Below are positions 43,766-52,657 of a DNA stretch of 64,000 bases, piece after piece. Position 1 is the first letter of the stretch. Each line of letters opens with the position of its first letter. The position numbers and the translations under genes were made by a program. Source of the DNA: Phytopseudomonas punonensis (GTDB taxonomy: Bacteria; Pseudomonadota; Gammaproteobacteria; Pseudomonadales; Pseudomonadaceae); NCBI RefSeq assembly GCF_900142655.1, contig NZ_FRBQ01000011.1:1-64000 (forward strand). Direction: 5' to 3'. The notes below the pieces were generated by a model. That model did not search any database, was not told the origin of the DNA, and saw nothing but the letters and a program-made list of their open reading frames with translations.

Positions 43766-45560
43766 CGGCGTTGATCCAATCTTTGACTACCTGGGCGACA
43801 CGGCCCGGATCTTCCGCGACCAGACTTTTGATCGCATTGAGTTGTGCATCATACCCTTCGCTCGGGCTCGGCAACATAATGCTCTGCGGCCCGCCGAGGC
43901 TTACCCGATCAGAGGACAAGCCATCAAGGCCGCCCATCTCGCCAAGATCCACATCACCATCGCGGCCGCCACCAGCCAGAGCGAGATCCTTGCCTTTGCC
44001 ACCGCCGGTGATGTTGTTGAGCACCGGACGGAGCACGAACCACACCAGCAGGAAGATCAGTAGCGCCGGGAACAGCGATTTGAGACCGCCCATGGCCATC
44101 AGGAACAGCTCGCTCTGATACCACGGCACCTCGATCACTTCAGCAGCCTCACTGCTGAACGGGGTATTGATCACGCTGACGCTGTCACCACGGCTGGCAT
44201 CGAAACCGACCGAGTCCTGCACCAGGCGAGTGAAGCGTGCCAGGTCATCGCTGGTCCACGGCACGCGAGTCGCTTCACCGGTGGCCGGATCGACACGCAT
44301 CTGGTCATCCACGACAACCGCGACAGAAAGCCGGCGCAGGCGCCCCTGCTGCTGTTTGGTATAGCTCACCGAGCGGTCGAGCTCGAAGTTACGGGTCGAC
44401 TGGTCACGCTTGTCAGCCGGGTACGGTGCGAGCATCGGCTGGCCGGTGGCCGGATCCATGATCTGCTGACCGTTGGCATCGACCAGCGGCTGACCAGGCG
44501 CAATCGGGCCACCAGGCGCGGCTGCACCACCCGTCTGCTGCGGCGCGGTTGCCGGACCAGGCGGTTGATTGCTCAGCGCACCCGGGACGCCCTGCGGGCC
44601 GCTGCCACTGCTGCGTTGCTCGTTGACCTGCTGCTCACTGCGCAGTGCCGGCTGGTCCGGGTTGAAGGTTTCCGAGGTCGACTCGACGGCGCTGAAATCA
44701 ACGTCTGCCGAGACCTCAGCCTTGTAGCGGCCCATGCCGAGCACCGGCTGCAGAATGTTGTGCACGCGCTGGGTGAACAGGCTTTCCATGCGGCGGCTGT
44801 AATCGAACTGCTTGCCAGCCATGCTCAGCTCGGACATTTCCTGCTGATCGGACAGCAGATTGCCCTTCTGGTCAACGACAGTAACTTGACCCTTGTCCAT
44901 TTCCGGCACGCTGCTGGCGACCAGATTGACGATGGCCATCACCTGGCTTGGCTCCAGGTTGCGGCCCGAGTACAGCTCGACCAGTACCGATGCGCTGGGC
45001 TTGCGTTCATCACGCACAAACACTGAGCTTTTCGGGATGGCCAGATGCACGCGAGCGGCCTTGACGTTGTTCAGGCTCGATACGGTGCGCGCCAACTCGC
45101 CTTCCAGGCCACGACGATAGCGGGTGGCCTCCATGAACTGACTGGTACCGAGGCCCTGCTCCTTGTCGAGAATCTCGAAACCCACACTGGTATCGGTAGG
45201 CGCAACGCCAGCTGACGCCAGGAGAATGCGCGCACGCGCCATGTCTTGGGACTTGATCAGCAGCGCGCCGGAGTTCGGCTCCATGGTGTAGTCGATATTG
45301 GCGGTGGTCAGGGTTTCCATAACGCCGCGGGCGTCCATCCCGTCGAGGCTGCCGTATAGCGGCTTGTATTCCGGCTGCTGCGACCACAACACCACGGCAA
45401 AACCGATCGCCACGCTGGCTGCTAGCCCGACCAAAAGGCCGGCCTGGCGCAGCACTGGCATATCGGACAGGTTTTCCAGGAAGGTCAGCCCGAACAGCGG
45501 CTTCTTCGGCGCGCTGCTGGCAGCGGTGGCGGGTACGTTTACGGCGAGTGCGTCGGCCAT
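43758..45560 (-). CDS. fliF: Flagellar MS-ring protein FliF
   Basis: The 600-residue protein has an N-terminal membrane helix (QAGLLVGLAASVAIGFAVVLW), the ring-building motifs (GARVHLAIPKSSVFVRDERKPSASVLVEL; VNLVASSVPEMDKGQVTVVDQKGNLLS), a Gly/Pro/Gln-rich beta-collar loop (about 310-370), a second membrane helix (KSLFPALLIFLLVWFVLRPVL) and a C-terminal FliG-binding tail (AQLNAIKSLVAEDPGRVAQVVKDWI). It is the first structure built in basal-body assembly. Confidence 0.97.
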   Translation of the reverse strand: MADALAVNVPATAASSAPKKPLFGLTFLENLSDMPVLRQAGLLVGLAASVAIGFAVVLWSQQPEYKPLYGSLDGMDARGVMETLTTANIDYTMEPNSGALLIKSQDMARARILLASAGVAPTDTSVGFEILDKEQGLGTSQFMEATRYRRGLEGELARTVSSLNNVKAARVHLAIPKSSVFVRDERKPSASVLVELYSGRNLEPSQVMAIVNLVASSVPEMDKGQVTVVDQKGNLLSDQQEMSELSMAGKQFDYSRRMESLFTQRVHNILQPVLGMGRYKAEVSADVDFSAVESTSETFNPDQPALRSEQQVNEQRSSGSGPQGVPGALSNQPPGPATAPQQTGGAAAPGGPIAPGQPLVDANGQQIMDPATGQPMLAPYPADKRDQSTRNFELDRSVSYTKQQQGRLRRLSVAVVVDDQMRVDPATGEATRVPWTSDDLARFTRLVQDSVGFDASRGDSVSVINTPFSSEAAEVIEVPWYQSELFLMAMGGLKSLFPALLIFLLVWFVLRPVLNNITGGGKGKDLALAGGGRDGDVDLGEMGGLDGLSSDRVSLGGPQSIMLPSPSEGYDAQLNAIKSLVAEDPGRVAQVVKDWINADE

Positions 45561-45576
45561 GATCGAAATCTACCCC

Positions 45577-45906
45577 TTAAACCGGCATCTGCATGATGTC
45601 TTGGTACGCCTGAACCAGCTTGTTGCGCACTTGAGTCATGGCCTGGAAGGAAACACTGGATTTTTGCGATGCGATCATCACGTCGGTCAGGTCGACCCCG
45701 CTCTGGCCCATTTCAAAGGCCGTAGCGAGCTGGCTGGCAGCCTGCTGGGTGTCGCTGACCTTGTTCACCGCTTGCCCGAGCATGTCCGAGAAGCTCGGCG
45801 CACCGGCTTCCTGGGCTTCGGCCACAGCCGGTTTACGCACCATGGCCTCAGCCTGCATGGAGCGCATTTCCAGCATTAGACGATTGAACGCGACGCCCTG
45901 ACTCAT
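45577..45906 (-). CDS. fliE: Flagellar hook-basal body protein FliE
   Basis: A 109-residue protein with the FliE pattern: SFSDMLGQAVNKVSDTQQAASQLATAFEMGQSGVDLTDVMIASQKSSVSFQAMTQVRNKLVQAYQDIMQMPV. It joins the MS ring to the rod. It is first in the fliEFGHIJ operon with a strong RpoN site 57 bases upstream. Confidence 0.96.
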   Translation of the reverse strand: MSQGVAFNRLMLEMRSMQAEAMVRKPAVAEAQEAGAPSFSDMLGQAVNKVSDTQQAASQLATAFEMGQSGVDLTDVMIASQKSSVSFQAMTQVRNKLVQAYQDIMQMPV

Positions 45907-45962
45907 AACCCTTCCTCCACTGACCGCGGTTTTTTGACGCCGCGTGTGCTTTGTAAGGGTGA

Positions 45963-45980
45963 TTGCAACAAGGGTGCCAA
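45963..45980 (-). promoter_or_regulatory. RpoN (-24/-12) promoter of the fliE operon
   Basis: Minus strand TTGGCACCCTTGTTGCAA is a near-perfect match to the RpoN consensus TTGGCACGNNNNTTGCW with GG-N10-GC spacing. The predicted leader to the fliE start is about 45 nt. fliE is a FleQ/RpoN class II promoter in P. aeruginosa. Confidence 0.9.
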
Positions 45981-46094
45981 CTACCGGAAGCGTCAGAACA
46001 ACTGTCCGAGTCGACGCAGCATTATGATGGTAAGCAGAAAGCGAGCCAGGAAATGGCTGATGAGTTTCTTACATACAGGCTAAATGCCAGTCAT

Positions 46095-46140
46095 AAAAAA
46101 GCCGCGCTCTGGGAGGAGACACGGCAAGAAAGAGCCTGGC
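46095..46140 (-). terminator. Rho-independent terminator of comEA
   Basis: On the minus strand GCCAGGCTCT and AGAGCGCGGC form a stem with one two-base mismatch, followed by TTTTTT. It begins at the comEA stop and lies before the fliE promoter. Confidence 0.7.
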
Positions 46141-46141
46141 T

Positions 46142-46468
46142 TTACTGGTTGACAGTCAGCTTGCTGCGGTTGCGCTCCAGCAAGGCTTCGCCAATACCTT
46201 TGACTTCGAGCAGCTCATCAACCGAGGCAAACTCGCCGTGCGTATCGCGGTAGGCGACGATGGCTTGCGCCTTCACCGCGCCCACACCACTGAGCTCACG
46301 CTGAAGGGTTTCGGCGTCGGCGGTATTGAGGTTGATGGGGTTGAGTTCGGCAACTTGCTGAGCGACCGGTTCGGTGGCGGGCGTCTTCGTCGTCTCGTTA
46401 GCGGTGGCCAACAGCGACATGCCAGCAATGGTGGCGAACAGCAGGGCTTGCAGGGTAGTTTTCAGCAT
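46142..46468 (-). CDS. ComEA-family helix-hairpin-helix DNA-binding protein
   Basis: The 108-residue protein has a signal peptide (MLKTTLQALLFATIAGMSLLATANE) and a double helix-hairpin-helix domain (INLNTADAETLQRELSGVGAVKAQAIVAYRDTHGEFASVDELLEVKGIG). ComEA proteins bind DNA in the periplasm and help pull it in during transformation; many non-competent species also carry one. It is a single gene with its own terminator and no other competence gene nearby. Confidence 0.9.
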   Translation of the reverse strand: MLKTTLQALLFATIAGMSLLATANETTKTPATEPVAQQVAELNPINLNTADAETLQRELSGVGAVKAQAIVAYRDTHGEFASVDELLEVKGIGEALLERNRSKLTVNQ

Positions 46469-46664
46469 GATCGAACGTCCTGTAGTGATTCATCTCGAGG
46501 TGAGCGACGCGGGCACTCCTTACGCCGCATGTTGAAAACTAGTCCGCGTGCCTGAGCTGTCAAAGGTTGGCTTTGTAACCACTTTTTCCGTGGCTATCTC
46601 GCAGCTATCTAAAGCACTTGCTCGCCGCTAAGATGCGCGTCTCCATTTCCACGCGTGTTCGATC

Positions 46665-48221
46665 ATGCCCGCCACCGCCCGCTTTCCTCTGCTTCCTTAT
46701 ATCTGTGCCTGCATCATCGGTTTTCTCGCGCTGGGCAGCCTTTGGCAAACCATCGGCAAGCCGGTCGTACTGGCTGACGCGGCAACGCCGACGCACAAGC
46801 TGCAATGCGCGTCCTACACGCCATTCGGCAAGGATCAATCGCCGTTCGACCTGCCTCTGCAAATTCACCCCGAGCAGATGGACACCGACCTGGCATTGCT
46901 CGCCGAGCGCTTCCAGTGCATCCGCACCTACTCTGTCACCGGGCTGGAAAAGCTGCCAGAGCTGGCACGCAAACACGGCCTGAAGCTGATCACTGGCGCC
47001 TGGGTCAGCCGCAACCCACATGACACGGCCATTGAAATCCAGGGCCTGATCAAACTGGCCAAGGAAAACCCGGACGTCGTCGAAGCCGTGATCGTCGGCA
47101 ACGAGGCACTGCTGCGCAAGGAAGTCACCGGCGGCCAACTGGTCGAGCTGATCAACCAGGTCAAAGCCGAAATCACCCAGCCGGTGACGTACGCCGATGT
47201 CTGGGAGTTCTGGCTCAAGCACCCCGAAGTGGCCCCAGCGGTGGACTTCATCACCATCCACCTGCTGCCTTATTGGGAAGACAACCCTGCCGGCATCGAC
47301 GCGGCCCTGCATGAAGTAACCGAAGTACGCGAGCTGTTCGGCAAGCAGTTCGCGCCAAAGGACATCATGATCGGCGAGACCGGCTGGCCCAGCGAAGGCC
47401 GTCAGCGCGAGACCGCCGTGCCCAGCCGCGTCAACCAGGCGACCTTCATCCGAGGCTTTGTCGCCCTGGCCGAGCAGCATGGCTGGCGCTACAACCTGAT
47501 CGAGGCCTTCGACCAACCTTGGAAGCGCGTCAGTGAAGGTGCTGTCGGCGGCTTCTGGGGGCTATACGACGCGGACCGCCAAGACAAATCGATTCTCGCC
47601 GGGCCGGTTTCCAACCTGCCGCACTGGCCGCTATGGCTTGCGATCAGCGCTGGTGTTCTAGCCTTCGGCCTGCTGGTTGGCGGGCGTCCGAGTTCGACAC
47701 GCAACGCCGTTTTGCTGCCACTGCTGGCTGCACTGGGCGCTGGCTGTATCGGCCTGTGGGCTGAGTTGGCCTGGGTTACCAGCCGCTACGTCGGTGAATG
47801 GTTATGGGCTAGCGCCCTGCTCGCTCTCAACCTGCTGGTACTGGCCCACGCCGCGTTGGCGTTGTCCACGGCGCAAGGCTGGCGTGCTGGGGTTTTCAGC
47901 TGGCTGGAGCGTCGTGCAGGCTGGTGGTTGGCGGCGGCGGGCTTCGCCGGTGCGGTGATGATGCTGGCAATGGTCACCGACGCGCGCTATCGCAGCTTCC
48001 CGAGCGCCGCACTGCTGCTACCGGCGCTGGTTTACCTGATACGCCCGGTCACGGCGCCACGTCGAGAAATTGCCCTGCTGGCAGTATTGATCGCCGCAGG
48101 CATCGTGCCGCAGCTCTATGAAGAGACGCTGGATAACCTGCAAGCCATCGGCTGGGCGATCACCAGCGCCTTGTTGGCAGCTGCCCTGTGGCGCAGCCTG
48201 CAGCGCTCCAGACAGCACTGA
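46665..48221 (+). CDS. Membrane GH17 beta-1,3-glucanase/glucanosyltransferase
   Basis: The 518-residue protein has an N-terminal signal anchor, a periplasmic glycoside hydrolase family 17 domain (about 45-305) with the acid/base Glu147 in VIVGNEALLR and nucleophile Glu238 in IGETGWPSEG, and a C-terminal region of several membrane helices (about 315-510). GH17 enzymes of this type process linear or cyclic beta-glucans and are often next to an NdvB-like glucosyltransferase in Pseudomonas. No such gene follows here. The ATG at 46665 lacks a clear ribosome binding site. Confidence 0.85.
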   Translation: MPATARFPLLPYICACIIGFLALGSLWQTIGKPVVLADAATPTHKLQCASYTPFGKDQSPFDLPLQIHPEQMDTDLALLAERFQCIRTYSVTGLEKLPELARKHGLKLITGAWVSRNPHDTAIEIQGLIKLAKENPDVVEAVIVGNEALLRKEVTGGQLVELINQVKAEITQPVTYADVWEFWLKHPEVAPAVDFITIHLLPYWEDNPAGIDAALHEVTEVRELFGKQFAPKDIMIGETGWPSEGRQRETAVPSRVNQATFIRGFVALAEQHGWRYNLIEAFDQPWKRVSEGAVGGFWGLYDADRQDKSILAGPVSNLPHWPLWLAISAGVLAFGLLVGGRPSSTRNAVLLPLLAALGAGCIGLWAELAWVTSRYVGEWLWASALLALNLLVLAHAALALSTAQGWRAGVFSWLERRAGWWLAAAGFAGAVMMLAMVTDARYRSFPSAALLLPALVYLIRPVTAPRREIALLAVLIAAGIVPQLYEETLDNLQAIGWAITSALLAAALWRSLQRSRQH

Positions 48222-48265
48222 GCAGACCTGCCTGACGCTGCGTCATCACGCAGCGTCAGGCTCGA

Positions 48266-48640
48266 TCAGCGAAGTGCCAGGGCGGGTTTGCGGACCAGAC
48301 GAAGCAAAGACAATACGACTGCAAACACCGCCAGGCTGGCTGTATACAGCGCCAATGCCGGCAGGGCGAGTAGCAGGCCAGGCACCGCCAGGCGCCAGCC
48401 CCAGACACCCGGCAATACGAATGACAGCAGCGCACAACCCAGCGCAGCCCAGGCGATGATGCGCAGGTGGATCATCCAACCCAGTGTCGCGCGCACCTGG
48501 CATGCCAGGTTGGTTGGGTCTTCGACACAGCGGCCGACCCACTGATCACCCTCCATAAGCAGATAGCGCAACGCGTAACTGGCGATCACGCAGAGAAGCG
48601 CGGCGATTACCAACGCAACGATAGACAGACGACGAGGCAT
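48266..48640 (-). CDS. Small membrane protein of unknown function
   Basis: The 124-residue protein has about four membrane helices (SIVALVIAALLCVIASYALRYLL; LRIIAWAALGCALLSFVLPGVWGW; AVPGLLLALPALALYTASLAVFAVVLSLL) and two Cys in the loop RCVEDPTNLACQVRATLGWMIH. I do not recognise a family. The ATG at 48640 with GGAG upstream sets the start. It is convergent with the GH17 gene. Confidence 0.75.
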   Translation of the reverse strand: MPRRLSIVALVIAALLCVIASYALRYLLMEGDQWVGRCVEDPTNLACQVRATLGWMIHLRIIAWAALGCALLSFVLPGVWGWRLAVPGLLLALPALALYTASLAVFAVVLSLLRLVRKPALALR

Positions 48641-48917
48641 GCTGCACTCCAGAGGGCTTGAAAACGGCGCCCAGCATAATCTCCCAGCAGACGGATGCAA
48701 GCGGCAAATCAGCGATGGTCGAATACGCCGCGAAGTCCCGTCTACTCGGCCGTTGGCGGCAAATCCACCATCTGGTATACCCCTTCGGCAACCTGGCAAA
48801 ATTTCCCATGGCACTTTGATACAACGGTGGTTGTCCTAGTCATCGCGGCTGACGCCGAAAGCACGGGCTCGTGGGCCCCACCTCTGAAAAGAATGTTCTC
48901 TTCCAAAGGGATCTTGT

Positions 48918-50216
48918 ATGTCTTTCACCTCACGTCTTGCAGCCTTGCTCGGCACCCTGCTGTTCAGCGCGTCCCTATGGGCCGCTGACATCGACCCGCA
49001 GACCTACGGCTACCCGCTGACCAATCCGTTCGAAGCGACCATCGCAACCACGCCGCCGGAGTTGCGCCCGAAGCTGCCGGAAGATGCGGACATAAAGCAG
49101 GCCGACTACCAGGTGCGCCTGCGCCCGGAGCGTGAATTCCAGCTGCCCGACAACTTCTGGGCAGTGACCAAGATGAGCTACCGGTTGGCCGAGCAGGATG
49201 GTCCTGCCCCGCTGATTTTCATCATCGCCGGTACCGGCGCGCCCTACTCGAGCAGCACGCCCGAATACCTGAAGAAGCTTTTCTATGGGGCCGGCTACCA
49301 CGTTGTGCAGCTGTCATCGCCGACCAGCTACGACTTCATGACGTCCGCCTCGCGCTTTGCCACGCCGGGCATCAGCCGTGACGATGCCGAAGACATGTAC
49401 CGCGCCATGCAAGCCGTACGCGCCCAGCATCCGCGCCTGCAGGTCACCGACTATTACCTGACCGGTTACAGTCTCGGCGCCCTGCATGCGGCGTTCGTCA
49501 GCCAACTGGACGAAACTCGCCGCAGCTTCAACTTCAAGCGCGTACTGATGCTCAATCCGCCGGTCAATCTGTACACCTCGATAACCAATCTGGATCGCCT
49601 GGTCCAGACCGAGGTGAAAGGCATCAGCAACCGCACCACCTTCTATGAGCTGGTGCTGGCCAAACTGACCCGCTACTTCCAGCAGAAGGGTTACGTCGAT
49701 ATCAACGACGCCCTGCTCTACGACTTCCAGCAGTCCAAGGAGCACCTCACCAACGAGCAGCTGGCCATGTTGATCGGCACCTCGTTCCGCTTCTCGGCTG
49801 CCGATATCGCCTTCACCTCGGATCTGATCAACCGCCGCGGCCTGATCACGCCCGTTGACTACCCGATTGGCGAGGGCACCAGCCTCACACCGTTCTTCCG
49901 CCGCGCGCTGCAGTGCGATTTCGACTGCTACATGGCCGAGCAGCTGATCCCGATGTGGCGCGCCCGTTATGACGGCGGCAGCATGACCCAGCTGATCAAC
50001 GAGGTCAGCCTTTACGGCATCGAGGATTACCTGAAGAACAGCCCGAAAATCTCCGTGATGCACAACGCCGATGACGTGATTCTGGGCCCAGGTGACCTTG
50101 GCTTCCTGCGTCGCACCATGGGCGACCGCCTGACCGTGTACCCGTACGGCGGCCACTGCGGCAACCTCAATTACCGCGTCAACAGCAACGACATGTTGGA
50201 GTTCTTCCGTGGCTAA
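48918..50216 (+). CDS. Secreted alpha/beta-hydrolase-like protein coupled to mlaA
   Basis: The 432-residue protein has a signal peptide (MSFTSRLAALLGTLLFSASLWA) and an alpha/beta-hydrolase core with the nucleophile elbow TGYSLGA, an oxyanion region IFIIAGTGAPYSS, a late Asp in MHNADDVILGPGD and a His in YGGHCGN. This makes a Ser-Asp-His triad plausible. It overlaps mlaA by 8 nt, so the two are co-translated. A link to phospholipid traffic at the outer membrane is possible but inferred; the substrate is unknown. Confidence 0.75.
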   Translation: MSFTSRLAALLGTLLFSASLWAADIDPQTYGYPLTNPFEATIATTPPELRPKLPEDADIKQADYQVRLRPEREFQLPDNFWAVTKMSYRLAEQDGPAPLIFIIAGTGAPYSSSTPEYLKKLFYGAGYHVVQLSSPTSYDFMTSASRFATPGISRDDAEDMYRAMQAVRAQHPRLQVTDYYLTGYSLGALHAAFVSQLDETRRSFNFKRVLMLNPPVNLYTSITNLDRLVQTEVKGISNRTTFYELVLAKLTRYFQQKGYVDINDALLYDFQQSKEHLTNEQLAMLIGTSFRFSAADIAFTSDLINRRGLITPVDYPIGEGTSLTPFFRRALQCDFDCYMAEQLIPMWRARYDGGSMTQLINEVSLYGIEDYLKNSPKISVMHNADDVILGPGDLGFLRRTMGDRLTVYPYGGHCGNLNYRVNSNDMLEFFRG

Positions 50217-50985
50217 GTCCTTCCCTACTCTCGCGCTGTTCGCTGCCATGCTGAGCTGTGGCACTGTTTCCGCTCAAACCACCGTCGAGGACGACGGCTT
50301 CAAGCAGCCGCTCAAGGAGCTCAAGTTCAACCCGGGCCTAAACCAGCGTGAATTCGAACGCTCGACGCTTTCGGCTCTGGAAATCCAGGATCCGCTGGAG
50401 TCATGGAACCGGCGCGTCTACCACTTCAACTATCGCTTCGATCAATGGGTGTTCTTGCCAGTTGTCGACGGTTATCGCTACGTCACGCCAGGCTTCGTGC
50501 AAAAGGGCGTGACCAACTTTTTCAGCAACCTTGGCGACGTCCCTAACCTGGTCAACAGCGCCTTGCAGCTAAAGGGCGAGCGCGCCCTGAGCACCACTGC
50601 GCGCCTGCTGTTCAACACCACGCTGGGTGTGGTCGGCCTGTGGGATCCAGCCACACTGATGGGGCTGCCCAAACACAGTGAGGATTTCGGCCAGACCCTG
50701 GGCTTCTATGGCACCCCTGCCGGCCCCTACCTGATGTTACCGATCCTCGGCCCCTCCAACCTGCGAGATACCACGGGCCTGGTAGTGGATTATGGGGTCT
50801 CTCAGGAGATCAACTACCTCAACGTCGCCGAAATCACCAAGAGCCACCCCGAAATCATCGTGATCAGGGGCATCGATCAGCGTGCGACTACCAGCTTCCG
50901 CTACGGCCAGCTCAATTCGCCGTTCGAATACGAGAAGCTGCGCTTCTTCTACACCGAGTCGCGCAAATTGCAGATTGCCGAGTGA
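50209..50985 (+). CDS. mlaA: Phospholipid transport protein MlaA (VacJ)
   Basis: The 258-residue protein has a signal sequence and the MlaA/VacJ core: DPLESWNRRVYHFNYRFDQWVFLPVVDGYRYVTP, VTNFFSNLGDVPNLVNSALQLKG and EDFGQTLGFYGTPAGPYLMLPILGPSNLRDTTGLVVD. MlaA removes phospholipids from the outer leaflet and passes them to MlaC. The start is GTG at 50209, inside the previous gene. Cys17 is in a poor lipobox context (AMLSC), so lipidation is uncertain. A strong hairpin follows. Confidence 0.93.
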   Translation: MAKSFPTLALFAAMLSCGTVSAQTTVEDDGFKQPLKELKFNPGLNQREFERSTLSALEIQDPLESWNRRVYHFNYRFDQWVFLPVVDGYRYVTPGFVQKGVTNFFSNLGDVPNLVNSALQLKGERALSTTARLLFNTTLGVVGLWDPATLMGLPKHSEDFGQTLGFYGTPAGPYLMLPILGPSNLRDTTGLVVDYGVSQEINYLNVAEITKSHPEIIVIRGIDQRATTSFRYGQLNSPFEYEKLRFFYTESRKLQIAE

Positions 50986-50989
50986 TGCA

Positions 50990-51017
50990 GTAGGCGGCGC
51001 CAAAAGGCGCCGCCTAC
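50990..51017 (+). terminator. Hairpin after mlaA
   Basis: GTAGGCGGCGCC and GGCGCCGCCTAC form a perfect 12-bp stem with an AAAA loop, starting 5 nt after the mlaA stop. The following sequence has only a short T run, so it may be a terminator or an mRNA-stabilising hairpin. Confidence 0.7.
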
Positions 51018-51113
51018 CAGATCGATTTTCTCGATCATTGACGTGATCTTTTCCCACCCATCTCCCGAACCAGCTCGCCTACCATAGGCTCATTGCTTTT
51101 CAGGAGACATCGC

Positions 51114-51962
51114 ATGAACCAGCTACGTCGCGTACTTGCCGTTCAACCTGGCCAACCGGCCTCTGACGGCGCTGGTGTGCGCCTGAATCGTGTTATTGGT
51201 GGTGCCGGCATCGAGCGCTTCGATCCGTTTCTGATGCTCGACGAGTTCAGCACCGACAACGCCGATGACTACATCGCCGGGTTCCCCCCCCATCCACACC
51301 GCGGCTTCGAAACTATCACCTACATGCTTGAAGGCCGTATGCGTCATGAGGACCACATGGGCAATGTAGGCTTGCTGCAAGGCGGCGACGTGCAATGGAT
51401 GACCGCCGCACGCGGGATCATTCACAGCGAGATGCCCGAGCAAGAACAAGGCGCCATGCGCGGCTTCCAGCTGTGGCTCAACCTGCCCGCAGACAGCAAA
51501 ATGGCCGACCCGGACTATCGCGACATTCCCAGCACGCAGATTCCGCGCCTGCACACAGCTGAGGGTGTCGAGGCGGTGGTGATCGCCGGCACCTTCGTAG
51601 AAGCCGAGTTTCGCCAGGCCGGCGCGGTTCAGCGCCCACGCACCGAGCCGCATATCTACGACCTGCGCCTGCCTGCTGGCAGCGCGGTACGCCCCGAACT
51701 ACCCGCTGGCCACCGCGCTGTGCTGTATGTGTACCAGGGCGAAATCCAGGCACAGCAGAGTCATGAGGTCAAAGCAGGTCGACTGGTCAGGCTCGATGAT
51801 GACGGTGAGTTGCTCTTGAGCAGTGAAGGCGGCGCTTGCATTCTGCTGATTGCCGGCAAGCCGTTGAACGAGCCGATCGTGCAGTACGGGCCGTTCGTGA
51901 TGAACAGCCGGGAAGAAATCGAACAGGCGCTGCGCGACTTCCGTGATGGCACCTTTGGCTGA
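51114..51962 (+). CDS. Pirin family protein
   Basis: The 282-residue bicupin has the pirin iron site: PPHPHRGFETITYMLEG (His60, His62), WMTAARGIIHSEMPE (His104, Glu106). Bacterial pirins bind iron, and some act as quercetinases or as regulators. I use the ATG at 51114 (MNQLRRVLAV) after AGGAGA; an upstream in-frame start has no support. It is convergent with the DTW gene. Confidence 0.93.
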   Translation: MNQLRRVLAVQPGQPASDGAGVRLNRVIGGAGIERFDPFLMLDEFSTDNADDYIAGFPPHPHRGFETITYMLEGRMRHEDHMGNVGLLQGGDVQWMTAARGIIHSEMPEQEQGAMRGFQLWLNLPADSKMADPDYRDIPSTQIPRLHTAEGVEAVVIAGTFVEAEFRQAGAVQRPRTEPHIYDLRLPAGSAVRPELPAGHRAVLYVYQGEIQAQQSHEVKAGRLVRLDDDGELLLSSEGGACILLIAGKPLNEPIVQYGPFVMNSREEIEQALRDFRDGTFG

Positions 51963-51988
51963 ACAGAGATACACGCAGGTGCATCCGC

Positions 51989-52588
51989 TTAACGCAGGTG
52001 GTTACGCCTGAAGGTCTCCTCCCCCATCGCCGCGATCTGCCCCTCGATCAAAGCATCGAACGGTTTGAGCAGCTCCCCGTAATCATTAGGGGCCTCAAGA
52101 ACGTTCAATGCCGCAACTATCGCCTCCAGCGTCGACAACGATCCCTCCATCGGTGCTTTGCGCAATCGATAGCGTGAAGGCGGCACATCTCGCAGAGTCA
52201 CACGCGGCAACGCTGCCAAGAGTGGATTCAGATGCAAGAGCTTGCGGGCCTTGCGCCACGTCCCATCTGGCACGACCAGGCGCATCGGGCGGCTCTCCTC
52301 TTCGCTGCTGGCCAAGGTCAGCGGCTGCGCCTCATCACCGGGAAACAGCAAACGCACACGATAGCCCGGCTCTGCCAACCAGGCCGGCAAATCGTCGAAT
52401 ACTTCGCCCACCCACAAGTTGGCATTGCGCAAACCCAGCACAGCGAGATTGGCTGTATTGAGCGCATGGTCGACTTCATCGGGGTGCTGCAGCACGAGCA
52501 CTTCGGTGCAGCTCGACAGATCAGGGATCAGCGCGCACAGGCAGTGGCTTGCCGGGCGCTTGCAGCAGGAACAGCGGGGGCGTGACAT
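51989..52588 (-). CDS. DTW-domain tRNA-uridine aminocarboxypropyltransferase
   Basis: The 199-residue protein has an N-terminal Cys cluster (RCSCCKRPASHCLC) for zinc, then the DTW-domain blocks LQHPDEVDHALNTA, LLFPGDEA and VPDGTWRKARKLL (the DxTW motif) and PSRYRLRKAP. The family (TapT and relatives) adds a 3-amino-3-carboxypropyl group to tRNA uridines. I use the ATG at 52588, with GGAGA upstream. Confidence 0.88.
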   Translation of the reverse strand: MSRPRCSCCKRPASHCLCALIPDLSSCTEVLVLQHPDEVDHALNTANLAVLGLRNANLWVGEVFDDLPAWLAEPGYRVRLLFPGDEAQPLTLASSEEESRPMRLVVPDGTWRKARKLLHLNPLLAALPRVTLRDVPPSRYRLRKAPMEGSLSTLEAIVAALNVLEAPNDYGELLKPFDALIEGQIAAMGEETFRRNHLR

Positions 52589-52657
52589 GGGCGGGTCTCC
52601 TCGGCCGCGCAGTGTGCCATAGCACACCCGCGCAGCCGAGAAGCGGTGTACGTATGG

